Shown: positions 19,711-30,242 of the stretch, piece by piece
Layout: each line of letters opens with the position of its first letter
Position numbering within the stretch: position 1 is the first letter of the stretch
Source: Mycobacterium sp.
Lineage (GTDB): Bacteria > Actinomycetota > Actinomycetes > Mycobacteriales > Mycobacteriaceae
DNA: 64,000 nucleotides
NCBI GenBank assembly: GCA_020438845.1
Contig: JAGQTV010000103.1
Location: forward strand, 1 to 64,000
Direction of reading: 5' to 3'
Made by a program: the position numbers and the translations under genes
Notes under the pieces: model-generated
Told to the model about the DNA's origin: nothing
The model's database searches: none
The model's input: only the letters and a program-made list of their open reading frames with translations

Positions 19711-21105
19711 TCAGTCGATCTGGCCGCTGAGACCGAACTCGTCCAGCGTTTGTCTGGCCAGAGCGCGCAACCGCTCTTTGGAGTTCTCCGCTCCGAGTTG
19801 GTAGGCCTCAACAGCGATTGACACTTTGCCGTTGATCCGACCCGACACGACAACGAGTTGGCCCTTGGATCGCTTCAACTCATGCAGGGTGACATTGGTG
19901 TCCAGAGCCCGGATGAAGACGTACTCGGCGTCGGTGCCGTCGACTCGACCCAGATCCGGTGGCAGGTCACCCAGGTTGGAACACGACACCGGCAAACCCT
20001 CGGAGTATCCGAACATCACTTCGGCGATGCCCTTGATGGCACTCTGCGGCAGCCACGGGGCGACAGAGAGCAATTCAATAGTCGGGTCGGGTTCGTTCTT
20101 GGCCCTCTCACGGGCGTCCCTGATCGCTGCGCGAGCGTCCCTCAGATCAGCCGTGACCTTGGTCGGATCGACCTCGGCGTTGGCGAATGCCATCGCCAAC
20201 GCCCGGTCGTCGTCGAGGCTCTCCCGAAGGTTGATCGCGATGATCAGACTGACCTTGCCGTTGGCACCCTGCCGGCCCAAGTGCTCGCCAAGTTTGGCCG
20301 CAAATCCGGCGACAAGCGAATAGCTGTTCCCACCAAGGGACTTGGCCTTGGCGTCCCACTCCGGAACATCCACGTAGATCGCTGCCGAGGGCACGACCAC
20401 CCGGCGGGAATCCTCGACGGCACGATGTGCGGCGCGGGCCACGGCGAACTCCTGCCGCTTCGCCCTGAACATCTTCGCCGCCTTCACCGCAGTGCGGGCC
20501 GTGTCCGGCAGATCCCGGACCGCCTGACGGAGGTCCGCGACCAGGGCCTGCCGCCGGGTGCGGGAGCCCGGCTGCTCGTAACCGAAATTCCGCGTGTTGC
20601 CAGTGACCGCTTCGAAGATGGCCAGCAGGGCTCCGACCCCGTCGCCGATCATGTGCGACCCAAGCATGCTGACCGCCGTGCAACCGTCAGTGAGTGGCTG
20701 GACCACCACGTGCCAGGCTGGACCGTGGACCGGGTCGATCGGCAGGTCGGCGAGCCCGTCAGCCCATTCCAGCAGCTCCGCCCGGGGTATGGGCTTGTCG
20801 GCGACCCGAACCGGGTGCGGCCGCCCGACCGGGCGTACCCATCGGTGCCGGCCGAACGGCAACGGCGAGCGTTCGATGAGCCGGCTGCCCCACGAGTCGA
20901 TGAAGTTCCGATTGAACCGTTCGATCCCCTCATAGTTCAGCGGATGCTCGTAAACCCAGACACACTGCATCAACTGGCCTCGGCCGGTTGCGCGCGCGAG
21001 TTCCAGAGCAGTCTGGTCGAGGTAAGCCAACCGATGCTCGTCAGGGGTTTCACTCGCCGCACGACGCAGCAAAGCACGGCGCTTGGGCTGGGTGTCGGTA
21101 CTCAA
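19711..21105 (-). CDS. WS/DGAT-PapA-like acyltransferase, paralogue A
   Basis: A 464-residue member of the CoA-dependent acyltransferase fold (wax ester synthase/DGAT and Pap families). The active-site motif reads SHMIGDG (residues 150-156): the catalytic His (H151) and the Asp (D155) of HHxxxDG are kept, the first His is Ser. C-terminal SCSNLGDLPP and LYS-rich loops fit the fold. It is clearly paralogous to the next gene: shared YEHPL/YEHPV, SPxPFGRHRWV, GPAW and VQPLTDG blocks. Stop and start of the tandem pair are 12 nt apart. It probably transfers an acyl chain in the lipid cluster; donor and acceptor are unknown. Confidence 0.82.
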   Translation of the reverse strand: MSTDTQPKRRALLRRAASETPDEHRLAYLDQTALELARATGRGQLMQCVWVYEHPLNYEGIERFNRNFIDSWGSRLIERSPLPFGRHRWVRPVGRPHPVRVADKPIPRAELLEWADGLADLPIDPVHGPAWHVVVQPLTDGCTAVSMLGSHMIGDGVGALLAIFEAVTGNTRNFGYEQPGSRTRRQALVADLRQAVRDLPDTARTAVKAAKMFRAKRQEFAVARAAHRAVEDSRRVVVPSAAIYVDVPEWDAKAKSLGGNSYSLVAGFAAKLGEHLGRQGANGKVSLIIAINLRESLDDDRALAMAFANAEVDPTKVTADLRDARAAIRDARERAKNEPDPTIELLSVAPWLPQSAIKGIAEVMFGYSEGLPVSCSNLGDLPPDLGRVDGTDAEYVFIRALDTNVTLHELKRSKGQLVVVSGRINGKVSIAVEAYQLGAENSKERLRALARQTLDEFGLSGQID

Positions 21106-21117
21106 AAGTCAGCCAAT

Positions 21118-22518
21118 CTAAATGATCGTTGCAGTCAGATTGAACTCTTCGAGGGTCTGGGCGACAAGCTGACGCAGGGCGGTTCGGCTGTTTTCACGGC
21201 CAGGTTGATAGCCGATCACGGTGACGATGACCGCGCCTTCGGACCGGACCGAGATAAAGGTGAGCACGCCGCGCTTTCGTTCGATGAGCTCACGGGACAA
21301 GTCGCGATCCATTCCCCGAATGAAGAGGTACTCCGCCGCGGTGCCGTCTACGTACCTCAATTCCGCCGGCACGTCCCCCATGTTGGAGCACGACACCGGG
21401 AGGTCTTCGGAAAGCCCGAAGGCCATATCGGCCATCGACGTCACCGCACGTTTAGGGACAAACGGAATCAGCGGCAACAGTTCGATCATCTCGTCGGGCT
21501 TTTCCCTGGCAGACTTCAAGCCCATCCGGATCGCCGACCTGGCCCCGGACAAGTCCGTGGTCAGCGGCTCGGGATCGATGCTGACCCGGGCAATGGATAC
21601 GACATTCCCACCGGTGTCGACTGTGATGTCAGCCCGTTCGCTGACCGGGATCATCAGCGTCACCGCTCCGTCACTGGCCCGGACCCGGCCAAGATGCTGA
21701 GCAAGGCGACCGGCGAATCCGGCCAGCAGCGACAAGCTGTTTCCTCCGAGCTCTGCGGCCCGCGCGTCCCATTGTGCGATGTCGACGCTCAGCGCCACCG
21801 AGGGCAGCGTAAGGCTCGGCCCCGATGAGCCCCGCCGCGACTTACGCCGTGCCCGTGTCGCACGTTCGCCAGACCCGCCGTCCGCCGCGCGCCGGCGGGT
21901 TAGCACTCTGACCGCCTTACCGACGGTGCGCCGTATCTCCCCCGCGTCGCTAAGGGTCTGACGAAGATCCGACCGGATGGCGCGGGCCTTGGTCCGGGAC
22001 CCGGGCGGCGGATAGTCCAGCTTCCGCACCCTGCCCTTCACCGCATCGGTGATCGAATCGATGCCGGCCCTGCCATCAGCGATGCAATGCGACGCCAGCA
22101 GGCTGACCGCTGTAGAGCCGTCGGTGAGAGGCTGCACAGCGAAGCGCCAGGCAGGTCCGCGTTGTGGATCAAGCGGCAGTTGCACTTGCTCATCGGCCCA
22201 GTCGTAGAGCTCATCGCGGGGGCGCGGGTGCGTGGCAACGTCGAGTCCAGCACTCGGCGCAGGGGCCGAGACCCACCGGTGGCGGCCGAAGGGAACCGGC
22301 GAAGGCTCGATCAGCCGTGCCATCCAGCCGCTGCCCCAGTTGTCCCGGAACCGCTCCAGTGCGACTAAGTCGACGGGATGCTCGTAGATCCAGATGATCT
22401 GTATCACCGAGTCCTGGCCGGCCCCCCGAAGCGCCAGGAACAACGCTTGATCCGGGTAGGGCAACACATTGCTCTGGGACGTACCGGGGCCCTGGGGGGT
22501 ACGAATTTCGCCTGCCAC
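21118..22518 (-). CDS. WS/DGAT-PapA-like acyltransferase, paralogue B
   Basis: A 466-residue paralogue of the gene downstream. I start it at GTG 22518, four bases after the papA stop, instead of an ATG at 22575 inside papA; this gives a length matching paralogue A. The active-site motif is SHCIADG, with H144 and D148, again lacking the first His of HHxxxDG. FGRHRWV, GPAWRFAVQPLTDGS and SCSNMGDVP are shared with paralogue A. A basic Arg/Ser-rich insert (residues ~210-235, ERATRARRKSRRGSSG) replaces a shorter linker. No convincing ribosome binding site precedes the GTG, so coupling to papA is likely. Confidence 0.8.
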   Translation of the reverse strand: MAGEIRTPQGPGTSQSNVLPYPDQALFLALRGAGQDSVIQIIWIYEHPVDLVALERFRDNWGSGWMARLIEPSPVPFGRHRWVSAPAPSAGLDVATHPRPRDELYDWADEQVQLPLDPQRGPAWRFAVQPLTDGSTAVSLLASHCIADGRAGIDSITDAVKGRVRKLDYPPPGSRTKARAIRSDLRQTLSDAGEIRRTVGKAVRVLTRRRAADGGSGERATRARRKSRRGSSGPSLTLPSVALSVDIAQWDARAAELGGNSLSLLAGFAGRLAQHLGRVRASDGAVTLMIPVSERADITVDTGGNVVSIARVSIDPEPLTTDLSGARSAIRMGLKSAREKPDEMIELLPLIPFVPKRAVTSMADMAFGLSEDLPVSCSNMGDVPAELRYVDGTAAEYLFIRGMDRDLSRELIERKRGVLTFISVRSEGAVIVTVIGYQPGRENSRTALRQLVAQTLEEFNLTATII

Positions 22519-22522
22519 GGCG

Positions 22523-23959
22523 TTAAACCGTAGCGCGCGGAATATGCGGCGATGACAGCGCGTCAGCGCGGCCACCTGCAGCCCGCAGGTAGAACATCTT
22601 CATCAGCTCAACGTACTGGGTGGCCGATTCCCGAGCCACCGGGTTGTCCGGGTAGGCCACCGAGATGGTGGTTCCCTCAAGACCACGGTTGACCCACATC
22701 CCGATCTGACTCGCCGCGCCCACGCCGCCGTACAGAGTGCCCTCCTGGGCGTACCACTGTCCCATCACGACGGGATCCAAGGGAGGCAGGCCGGAGTCGA
22801 AGAAGGACAGCATGGGCACACCGGGACCGGCCGGACGGATATCGGGCAATGACTCCGCCAGTTCCAGTACACGCTCGATCGGCACGTGGGCCAACTTGAG
22901 GTGGGCGTCGAACGCTTCCTGGGCCGACCTGGCCACCTCGACGAACGACTTCCCGGCCACCGGGATGGAGATCGGCACGACGCCGGTGAACCAGCCGGTG
23001 GTCGCGAACTCCGCCGGCGTGCGACGGGTGGTGGTCGGGGTGATCACGTTGTAGGTGTCGATGCCGGTGAGCTCCCGTTCGGCGAGCGCGGCACAGGCGA
23101 ACGCCCCGCCGATGAATCGCGCCCCGGCCGAGGTGCAGACAGCCTCGAAGCGATCGCTCTCATGAACGTCCATCAACTTCACTTTGTTGAGCTCGCCGGT
23201 GCAGAGAACGTCCGGATCACCGAGCGGCATGGGAAACTTCGGCAGACTTCCGCCGTTCTTCCTCAGGTAGTCCAACCAATCCGCGACCTCGGGCGACTCC
23301 AGCGTCAACCCGGCGGTGTACTCCCGCTGACGGCTGCAATAGTCCAGGTAGCGGCCGGATTCCGGGAAGCGGACGGGAACACCGCCCTCGACCACGGCCG
23401 CGTAGTTCGTATGGATCTCCACGAACAGCGCCGCGACGAACATTGCGTCGGCGTGGAGGTGGTCGATGCTGGCATAGAAGGTGAAATGGTCGGCTCGCTG
23501 AATCACGCCGAACCGGAAGCAATCCCACTGCAGCGGACCGGGGACGTCCATGGCGAGTGCTTGCCATTTCGCCGAGTTCATTTCCCCGTGGCGAGTCGCG
23601 ACCATGGCGATGTCCGTCGGGTCGGCGACCGTGTGCCGCACGGCCCGGTCGGAGTCGTCGAACTCAAACCAGCTGTGGTAAGTGTCGTTTCGGCGCAGGT
23701 AGGCATTGATGACGAACGTCATGGCCCGAATGTCACAACGCCCAGGGATCTTCCAGGACGGGACCATCAACCGCGCCATGTCCAGCCCGTCCGCAGCGTG
23801 GCGCCGGTAGGCGCGGATGTGCTGTTCCTGCTGATAGCTGGGCGGGACGGAACTCGTCGGCGCCTGCCGAACCTTCTCAGCGCAAGCAGGGGCCGGGCTC
23901 CACGACACTACGGAGCCCGGCGCATCCACCCAATCGTTGATTGCCGTTAACGCGACCAC
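22523..23959 (-). CDS. papA: Polyketide-associated acyltransferase, PapA1/A2/A3 type
   Basis: A 478-residue condensation-domain acyltransferase. The catalytic HxxxD motif is HLHAD (H167, D171) within FYASIDHLHADAM. The N-terminal QQEQHIRAYRRHA and MARLMVPSWKIPGRCD blocks and the C-terminal GQWYAQEGTLYGGVGAASQIGMWV block are those of PapA proteins that acylate trehalose-based lipids. It starts at GTG 23959 with GGAG ten bases upstream, 28 nt after the PKS stop, so PKS, PapA and the two WS/DGAT-like genes form one minus-strand operon. It likely transfers the PKS product to a sugar acceptor. Which PapA orthologue it is cannot be decided by eye. Confidence 0.9.
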   Translation of the reverse strand: MVALTAINDWVDAPGSVVSWSPAPACAEKVRQAPTSSVPPSYQQEQHIRAYRRHAADGLDMARLMVPSWKIPGRCDIRAMTFVINAYLRRNDTYHSWFEFDDSDRAVRHTVADPTDIAMVATRHGEMNSAKWQALAMDVPGPLQWDCFRFGVIQRADHFTFYASIDHLHADAMFVAALFVEIHTNYAAVVEGGVPVRFPESGRYLDYCSRQREYTAGLTLESPEVADWLDYLRKNGGSLPKFPMPLGDPDVLCTGELNKVKLMDVHESDRFEAVCTSAGARFIGGAFACAALAERELTGIDTYNVITPTTTRRTPAEFATTGWFTGVVPISIPVAGKSFVEVARSAQEAFDAHLKLAHVPIERVLELAESLPDIRPAGPGVPMLSFFDSGLPPLDPVVMGQWYAQEGTLYGGVGAASQIGMWVNRGLEGTTISVAYPDNPVARESATQYVELMKMFYLRAAGGRADALSSPHIPRATV

Positions 23960-23987
23960 CGCGCTCGCTCTCCGCCCAGGCCCCGGG

Positions 23988-26900
23988 TCAGCGGACCGTC
24001 GCCAGCAGGCCCATCAGGGATCCGCAAAGAGCATCGGCCAAGCCTCGTACGGTCGTGATGTCCGCCGACCGGACCCGGACGCCCGTTTCGCTCTCGAGAC
24101 GGGTACGTAACTCCAGGTGGCCAAGGGAATCCAGACCGTAGTCGGTGATCGGACGGTCCGGGTCAACCGACGACCGCAGGATCAGACCGAGTTGATCGGC
24201 CACCAGGCGACGGACCCGAAGCGGCCACTCCTCCCGCGGAAGCGAGTGCAACTCTGATCGGAGACCCTTCTTGTCCGACGAGTGATCGGCGCTGGAGGCG
24301 AAGGCCGCACCGAACGAGCTACGGGCAGCCAGGTCGGTCAGCCACGGTGCACCCTTCACCGGCGAGTAACCGGCGTAGGACCGGTTATGACGCAGCAGCG
24401 CCTCGAAGGCGTGGGCACCCTCTTCCGGATCGATCATCGCGGTGGCACCGGACTCGGCCAGGTGCTTGCCCGCACCGATCTCGTCCCATGCCGCCCAGGC
24501 GACCGTCGTGGCCGGCAGACCCTGCGCACGCCGCCACTGAGTGAAGGCGTCGAGCCAGCTGTTGGCAGCGGCATAGGCGCCCTGCCCGGGCGACCCGATC
24601 AGGGCAGCAGCCGAGGAGAACGAGCAGAACCAGTCCAAGGGCTGCGTCGCGGTTGCACGGTGCAGGTGCCAGGCGCCGTACACCTTGGGTGCCCAGTCCC
24701 GCTCGATCAGTTCGCCACTGATGTTGGTCAGGATCGCGTCCTCGACCACCGCCGCCGCGTGCAGAACGCCGCGGACCGGGAGACCGCTCGCGGTGGCCTC
24801 GGCCACCAGCCGGTCGACGGTGCCGACCAGGGCGATGTCCCCGGTAACGACCTCCACCTCGGCACCCTGAGCGCGCATCTGCGCGATCTCGGCAATCGCG
24901 GCTGCCTTCGGCGCCGAGCGCGAGTTGAGCACGATTCTGCCCGCACCGGCCTTCGCCATCTTGGCGGCGAGGAACAGACCCAGGCCGCCCAGGCCTCCGG
25001 TGACGATGTAGGCACCGTCGGGGCGGAAGACCTGTGCCTGCTCCGGCGGGACCACCACGCTGCTGTGGCCAACCCGGGGCACCGACAGGATCAGCTTGCC
25101 GGTGTGCTCGGCCGCGCTCATCGTCCGGAGTGCTGCGGCAGCCTCGGTCAACGGGTAGTGCGTGCTCTCCGGCTGCGGCAAAACACCTTTGGCGGCCAGC
25201 CGGTACACGGTGTTGAGCAGTTCGCGGATCTGGTCGGGGTGAGTCGCGCACATCAGCGCCAGATCGACGCCGTAGAAGGACAGGTTTCGGCGGAACGGCA
25301 ACTGTCCGATCGGCTGATCGGCGGCCTTGCCGATCTCGACGAAGCGCCCGCCGGAGGCCAGCAGGCCCATACCGGCTTCCAGGGCCGCACCAGTCAGTGA
25401 GTTCAGCACGATGTCGACGCCCTGGCCGTCGGTATCGCGGCGGATCTGCTCGGCGAACGCCACGCTGCGCGAATCGTAGACATGATCGATACCCATGCCG
25501 CGCAGCAGGTTCCGACGTTCCTCGCTGCCGGCGGTGGCGAAGATCTTCGCCCCCGCACGCCGGGCGATGGCAATCGCGGCCTGACCCACGCCGCCCGTGG
25601 CGGAGTGGATCAGAACTTTGTCGCCGGCCTTGATCCGGGCCAGGTCCTGCAGTGCGTGCCAGGCGGTCGCGGCGGCAGTGGTGACAGCCGCAGCCTGATC
25701 GTCGCGCAATCCTCGCGGCAGCGCCACCGCCAAGTCGGCATCGCAGGTGACGAACGTGGCCCAGCAGCCGTTCGGCGAGATGCCGCCCACGTGGTCCCCG
25801 ACCCGGTGGGTCTTCACCCCCGGGCCGACTGCGGTGACGACTCCGGCGAAGTCGCTGCCCAACTGCGGGGTACCGGCGTCGCTCGGGTACCGACCCGTGG
25901 CAACCAGCACGTCGGTGAAGTTCAGGCTCGATGCGCTGACAGCGACCTCGATCTCGCCGGGGCCGGGAGCAACCCGCTCGAAGGCGGTCAGTTCCAGCGA
26001 CGTCAGGTCACCGGGAGTCCTTATTTCTAGGCGCATACCGTCCCGCGCGTGGTCAACGACGGTGGTGTAGCGCTCATCGGCCCGCAGCGGAGCCTGGGTC
26101 AGCCGTGCGGTGTACCACTCGTCGTTACGGAAGGCGGTTTCGTCCTCTTCGCAGCCGAGCAGCAACTGGTGAACCACCGACTTGCCGAGGCTGATGTCGT
26201 CGACGTCGATCTGGGTCGGCTGCAACTGGGGATGTTCGGCACCGATCGACCGGAGCAGCCCGCGCAGGCCGGCCTGCTCGAGGTTGGGACGCTCGCCGGC
26301 CCGCACCGTCTGGGCATTGCGGGTCACGACATACAGCCTGGGGGCTTCGCCGACTGCCTCGGCCAGCTCCCGGGCGATGCGCACGAGGTGGCGGACGTGA
26401 TCGGCTCCGCGGTAGACGACCTGCTCTGCGGAGCAGCCGGTGCGCGGCGTGGAGACCACGACGATGCTGCCGAAACTGCTTTCGGCGAGATAGGTGGTCA
26501 GCCGTTGGGCATTGACCACGTGGTCGGCGTTCTGCGGCCACGACATCATCGTGACATCAGCGCTGTTGAGCTTGAGCGCATCTGCAAGTTCGGAGGCCAG
26601 CAGGTCGGTCGAATCTGAAGTGTTGACCAGCAGCCAGGTGCCCGGGTTGATGTCCTCGCTGAGGGCGGGCAAGGTCTTCTTCCGCCATTCGACGCCCAGC
26701 AGCCGCTCATTGAGAAGGCGGCCGTTGTCTGCCGCCCCCACGCCCATGGAGAATCCCTCCGCGGCGAGCAATACCGTGCCGTGCGCATCGACCAGGTGGA
26801 TGTCGGCCTCGACTGCGGAGCCGTCGAACCGAACCACGCGAGTGACGCAGAAACGGGCTTTGGCGGCAGGCCCATAGGCGCGCAGGCGACGCACCCCGAG

Positions 26901-29900
26901 AGGCAGCAGGCGACCGGCACTGATCTGGACTCCCGGGTGTGCAGCGACCGACTGGAAGCAGGCGTCGAGCATGGCCGGGTGCACCCCGTAGGCATTCTGC
27001 TGGCCGCGGATGACTGACGGTAGGGCGATCTCCGCGACCATCGTGCTGTCGGCTCCGTCGGCGACGTTGACAGCGGTGAGAGCCGAGAAGGCCGGACCGA
27101 AGGTCTCACCGCGAGCCTCGAACCACCTACGCAGCTCAGCGCCGTCGGCGCGCTGCGGAAGAGCGGCGATCAACTCGGCAAGGTCGTAGTCGGCCGGCCG
27201 GTCGTCATCCGGGTTCTCCACAGCGTGCAACACAGCACTGGCGCGACGCTCGCGCTCACCACCCTGGCCGGTCTCGACGACGAAATCGAATGCACCCGAA
27301 GCCTGGGCGGATGCGGTCGCGTTGACCGATGTCTCGTTCTCAAGCTCCAGCGTGCGCTCGAAGCGCACATCCCACACCTCGGCTACGTCGCCGATGGTGG
27401 TCCGTGCCGCAGCCAGCGCCATTTCGCAGAACGCGGCAACCGGCATGGCCGGAACATCGTCGATCTTGTAGTCGGCCAGCCACCCGATTGCCGTCGTACC
27501 GACCTCGGCGCGCCAGACATGCCGTTCCGGTTCGTCGAGCAGACGCACATGGGAGCCCAGCAGGGGGTGGGCCGCAACCACGTGCGCGCCGCGGGCCTGG
27601 TCGGCACTCGGCACGTCGAAGGTGAGTTTGCGGTGGGTCCATGCTGACAGCGGAGCATCGACGAGCCGCCCCGCGGGGAGCTTGGCCGCGGGGTCGACGG
27701 CGGCCCCGGCCGCATAGAGATCGCTGAGCAGGGTGAGCAGTCCGTACGGCATCTCCTGGCCGCGGCGCATGCCGGCGACCGCGGCCACCGGGATGTCCAG
27801 CGCGGCGGCGATCTGCCCGATCGCCCGGACCACGACGGGGTGCGGCGACAACTCGGCGAACACCCGGAAGCCGTCCTCCAGCGCGGTCTGAACAGCCGCG
27901 GAGAAGCGCACCGTATAGCGCAGATTGTCCAGCCAGTATTCGACGTCGCAGTGCGGCTGTTCGCGGGAATCGAACAGCGTCGCCGAGTAGTACGGCACCT
28001 CCGGCGTCATCGGCGTGATGTCTTCGAGCAGGACACCGAGTTCAGCCAGCACGGGCTCGACGTGGGGAGTGTGCGAGGCGACGTCAACGGCGATCTCACG
28101 CGCCATGATGTCGCGCTGTTCCCAGTCGGCAACCAGGCGACGGACGGTCTCGATGTCGCCCCCGATCACGGTCGAGTTGGGCGATGCCACGACGGCGATC
28201 GTCACGTCCTCGATCCCCTGTGCTTCGAGGTCGGCGCGCACCTGCTGGGCCGGCAACTCGACGGAGGCCATGGTGCCGCCGCCGGCGATCTCGCGGCACA
28301 GCAGGGAGCGGCGGCAGATGACCTTGACGCCGTCACGCAGCGACAACGCACCGGCCACGACCGCGGCAGCCACCTCACCGAGCGACTGTCCGATGACTGC
28401 GCCCGGTCGGACCCCATGCGACTTCATCGCGGCCGCCATAGCGACCTGCATGGCGAAGATGCTCGGCTGAATCCGCTCGATGCCGGTCACTGTCTCCGAC
28501 GCCAGAAGCGTCTCGGTGATCGAGAATCCGGACTCGGCGGCGATCAGCGGCTCCAACTCGGCGATCGTCGCGGCGAAGGCGGGCTCGGAGGCCATCAACT
28601 CGGCCCCCATCCCGGCCCACTGCGATCCCTGTCCGGAAAACACCCACACCGGCCCGCGATCGTCTCTGCCGACCACAGCCTGGTAGGGCTCGTCTCCGGT
28701 GGCAACCGCGCGCAACGCGTCGACCAGGGCCGAACGGCTGTCGGCGATCACGCCGGTCCGCACCGAGCGGTGGCCGCGCCGACGGGCCAGCGTGGAGGCC
28801 AGATCAACCAGCGGGGCCTCATTCGCCCCGTCGGCGACCCATTCCGCGAGCTGCGCGGCAGTGCTCCGCAGTCCTTCCGGAGAAGTCGAGGACAACGCGA
28901 ACACCATCGGCCCGGTGGCTGCCTCGTCGCCGCTGTCCTGCGGCCGCTCCGCCTCCGGGGCCTGCTCGAGGATCGCGTGCACGTTGGTGCCCGAGATGCC
29001 GTAGGAGCACACCGCAACGCGCCGGACGTCGCCATGGCCCTCCGGCCAGGCGGTGGCCTCCCGGGGCACGGTCAGCCCGGTCTCGATGTTCGCGAGCTTC
29101 TCGGGCAAACGGGTGAAGTGCACCATCGGTGGCACAACCCCGTGCTGAAGCTCCAGAATCGCCTTGACCAGGCCGACTGCGCCGGCTGCCGCTTCGGTAT
29201 GACCGAAATTCGACTTCGCCGAACCCAGCAGAACCGTGCCGGTCTTCCCGTAGGTCGTCGCAAGACTTCCGAACTCGATCGGATCGCCGACCGGGGTGCC
29301 GGTGCCGTGCGCCTCGACGACACCGATCGTGTCGGGGTCGACACCCGCAGCCGCGAGGGCGGCCCGGCTGGCGGCGATCTGAGCATCCATGGACGGCGTG
29401 GCGATGTTGCGGGTCCGGCCGTCGGAGTTGGCGGCCGTGCTGCGCAGCACGGCGAGAATGTTGTCGCCGTCGCTCTGGGCGTCCTCCAGACGCTTGAGCA
29501 ACAGCACGGCGCAGCCCTCGGAACGGACGAATCCGTCGGCCGACTCGTCGAACGCCTTGCAACGTCCGGTCGGCGACAGCATCCCCTGCGCCGATGCCCA
29601 GACGTTGGTGCGCGGTTCGCTCATCACCAGGCAACCGCCGGCCAGGGCCAGGTCGGTCTCGCCGGAGATCAGCCCGCGGGCCGCCACGTGCACGGCGGTG
29701 AGGCTGGACGAGCAGGCCGTGTCGAAGGTGAGGGCTGGACCATTGACGTTCAGGACGTAGGCCACCCGCCCCGACGCCATGCAGGAGGCCGTCTCGGTGT
29801 ACCCGTAGACGCCGGCGTCGTAGGCACGCCCGGTGTGGTCGTCGTGGGAAATCCCGAGGTAGACACCCGTGGAGGAGCCGGCAAGAGAAGTCGGGTCGAT

Positions 29901-30242
29901 ACCGGCATGCTCGATCGCCTCCCATGAGGTCTCCATGAGCAACCGATGCTGGGGATCGATTCGTGCGGCTTTGGCGTCGTCGAGTCCGAAGAACGGGGCG
30001 TCGAAGACGGTGGGCTCGTCAAGGAAGGCGCCCCACCGCGAGATGGACCGACCCGGCACCCCGCGCTGTGGGTCGTAGTACTCCTCGATGTCCCAACGGT
30101 CGGCGGGCACCTCGGTGATCAGGTCGTCGCCACGCATGAGGGCCTCCCACAGCTTCTGCGGGGAGTCGATGCCACCAGGAAGCCGACAAGCCATGCCGAC
30201 AACGGCAATCGGCGTCAGGGATTTACCGCGCACTTCGCTCAC
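23988..30242 (-). CDS. Mas-type iterative type I polyketide synthase with altered DH
   Basis: A 2084-residue synthase from GTG 30242, six bases after AAGGA. Domain order is KS-AT-DH-ER-KR-ACP as in mycocerosate synthase. KS has DTACSSS (C177). AT has GQSLGE (S620) and VASH, the methylmalonyl-type signature. ER has [21 protein letters not shown] split over the NADPH site, KR has [11 protein letters not shown] plus the SSAA...YAAANSW active site, and ACP has YGLDSLG (S2039). The DH motif, which in Mas reads DHQ followed by a PGAA block, reads [16 protein letters not shown]: the catalytic His is Tyr925 and the PG is PV. The downstream DH Asp ([11 protein letters not shown]) is kept. If the DH is dead, chains would keep beta-hydroxyls or need help from another DH. 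Product is likely a methyl-branched acyl chain. No FadD gene is in the window. Confidence 0.93.
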   Translation of the reverse strand: MSEVRGKSLTPIAVVGMACRLPGGIDSPQKLWEALMRGDDLITEVPADRWDIEEYYDPQRGVPGRSISRWGAFLDEPTVFDAPFFGLDDAKAARIDPQHRLLMETSWEAIEHAGIDPTSLAGSSTGVYLGISHDDHTGRAYDAGVYGYTETASCMASGRVAYVLNVNGPALTFDTACSSSLTAVHVAARGLISGETDLALAGGCLVMSEPRTNVWASAQGMLSPTGRCKAFDESADGFVRSEGCAVLLLKRLEDAQSDGDNILAVLRSTAANSDGRTRNIATPSMDAQIAASRAALAAAGVDPDTIGVVEAHGTGTPVGDPIEFGSLATTYGKTGTVLLGSAKSNFGHTEAAAGAVGLVKAILELQHGVVPPMVHFTRLPEKLANIETGLTVPREATAWPEGHGDVRRVAVCSYGISGTNVHAILEQAPEAERPQDSGDEAATGPMVFALSSTSPEGLRSTAAQLAEWVADGANEAPLVDLASTLARRRGHRSVRTGVIADSRSALVDALRAVATGDEPYQAVVGRDDRGPVWVFSGQGSQWAGMGAELMASEPAFAATIAELEPLIAAESGFSITETLLASETVTGIERIQPSIFAMQVAMAAAMKSHGVRPGAVIGQSLGEVAAAVVAGALSLRDGVKVICRRSLLCREIAGGGTMASVELPAQQVRADLEAQGIEDVTIAVVASPNSTVIGGDIETVRRLVADWEQRDIMAREIAVDVASHTPHVEPVLAELGVLLEDITPMTPEVPYYSATLFDSREQPHCDVEYWLDNLRYTVRFSAAVQTALEDGFRVFAELSPHPVVVRAIGQIAAALDIPVAAVAGMRRGQEMPYGLLTLLSDLYAAGAAVDPAAKLPAGRLVDAPLSAWTHRKLTFDVPSADQARGAHVVAAHPLLGSHVRLLDEPERHVWRAEVGTTAIGWLADYKIDDVPAMPVAAFCEMALAAARTTIGDVAEVWDVRFERTLELENETSVNATASAQASGAFDFVVETGQGGERERRASAVLHAVENPDDDRPADYDLAELIAALPQRADGAELRRWFEARGETFGPAFSALTAVNVADGADSTMVAEIALPSVIRGQQNAYGVHPAMLDACFQSVAAHPGVQISAGRLLPLGVRRLRAYGPAAKARFCVTRVVRFDGSAVEADIHLVDAHGTVLLAAEGFSMGVGAADNGRLLNERLLGVEWRKKTLPALSEDINPGTWLLVNTSDSTDLLASELADALKLNSADVTMMSWPQNADHVVNAQRLTTYLAESSFGSIVVVSTPRTGCSAEQVVYRGADHVRHLVRIARELAEAVGEAPRLYVVTRNAQTVRAGERPNLEQAGLRGLLRSIGAEHPQLQPTQIDVDDISLGKSVVHQLLLGCEEDETAFRNDEWYTARLTQAPLRADERYTTVVDHARDGMRLEIRTPGDLTSLELTAFERVAPGPGEIEVAVSASSLNFTDVLVATGRYPSDAGTPQLGSDFAGVVTAVGPGVKTHRVGDHVGGISPNGCWATFVTCDADLAVALPRGLRDDQAAAVTTAAATAWHALQDLARIKAGDKVLIHSATGGVGQAAIAIARRAGAKIFATAGSEERRNLLRGMGIDHVYDSRSVAFAEQIRRDTDGQGVDIVLNSLTGAALEAGMGLLASGGRFVEIGKAADQPIGQLPFRRNLSFYGVDLALMCATHPDQIRELLNTVYRLAAKGVLPQPESTHYPLTEAAAALRTMSAAEHTGKLILSVPRVGHSSVVVPPEQAQVFRPDGAYIVTGGLGGLGLFLAAKMAKAGAGRIVLNSRSAPKAAAIAEIAQMRAQGAEVEVVTGDIALVGTVDRLVAEATASGLPVRGVLHAAAVVEDAILTNISGELIERDWAPKVYGAWHLHRATATQPLDWFCSFSSAAALIGSPGQGAYAAANSWLDAFTQWRRAQGLPATTVAWAAWDEIGAGKHLAESGATAMIDPEEGAHAFEALLRHNRSYAGYSPVKGAPWLTDLAARSSFGAAFASSADHSSDKKGLRSELHSLPREEWPLRVRRLVADQLGLILRSSVDPDRPITDYGLDSLGHLELRTRLESETGVRVRSADITTVRGLADALCGSLMGLLATVR

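Noticed and set aside
19858-21828. A 656-residue + strand frame opposite the acyltransferases
   Set aside because: It spans two minus-strand genes and their junction, with no ribosome binding site or recognisable motif.
27840-29927. A 695-residue + strand frame opposite the PKS
   Set aside because: Shadow of the KS-AT region, where the true reading gives complete catalytic motifs.
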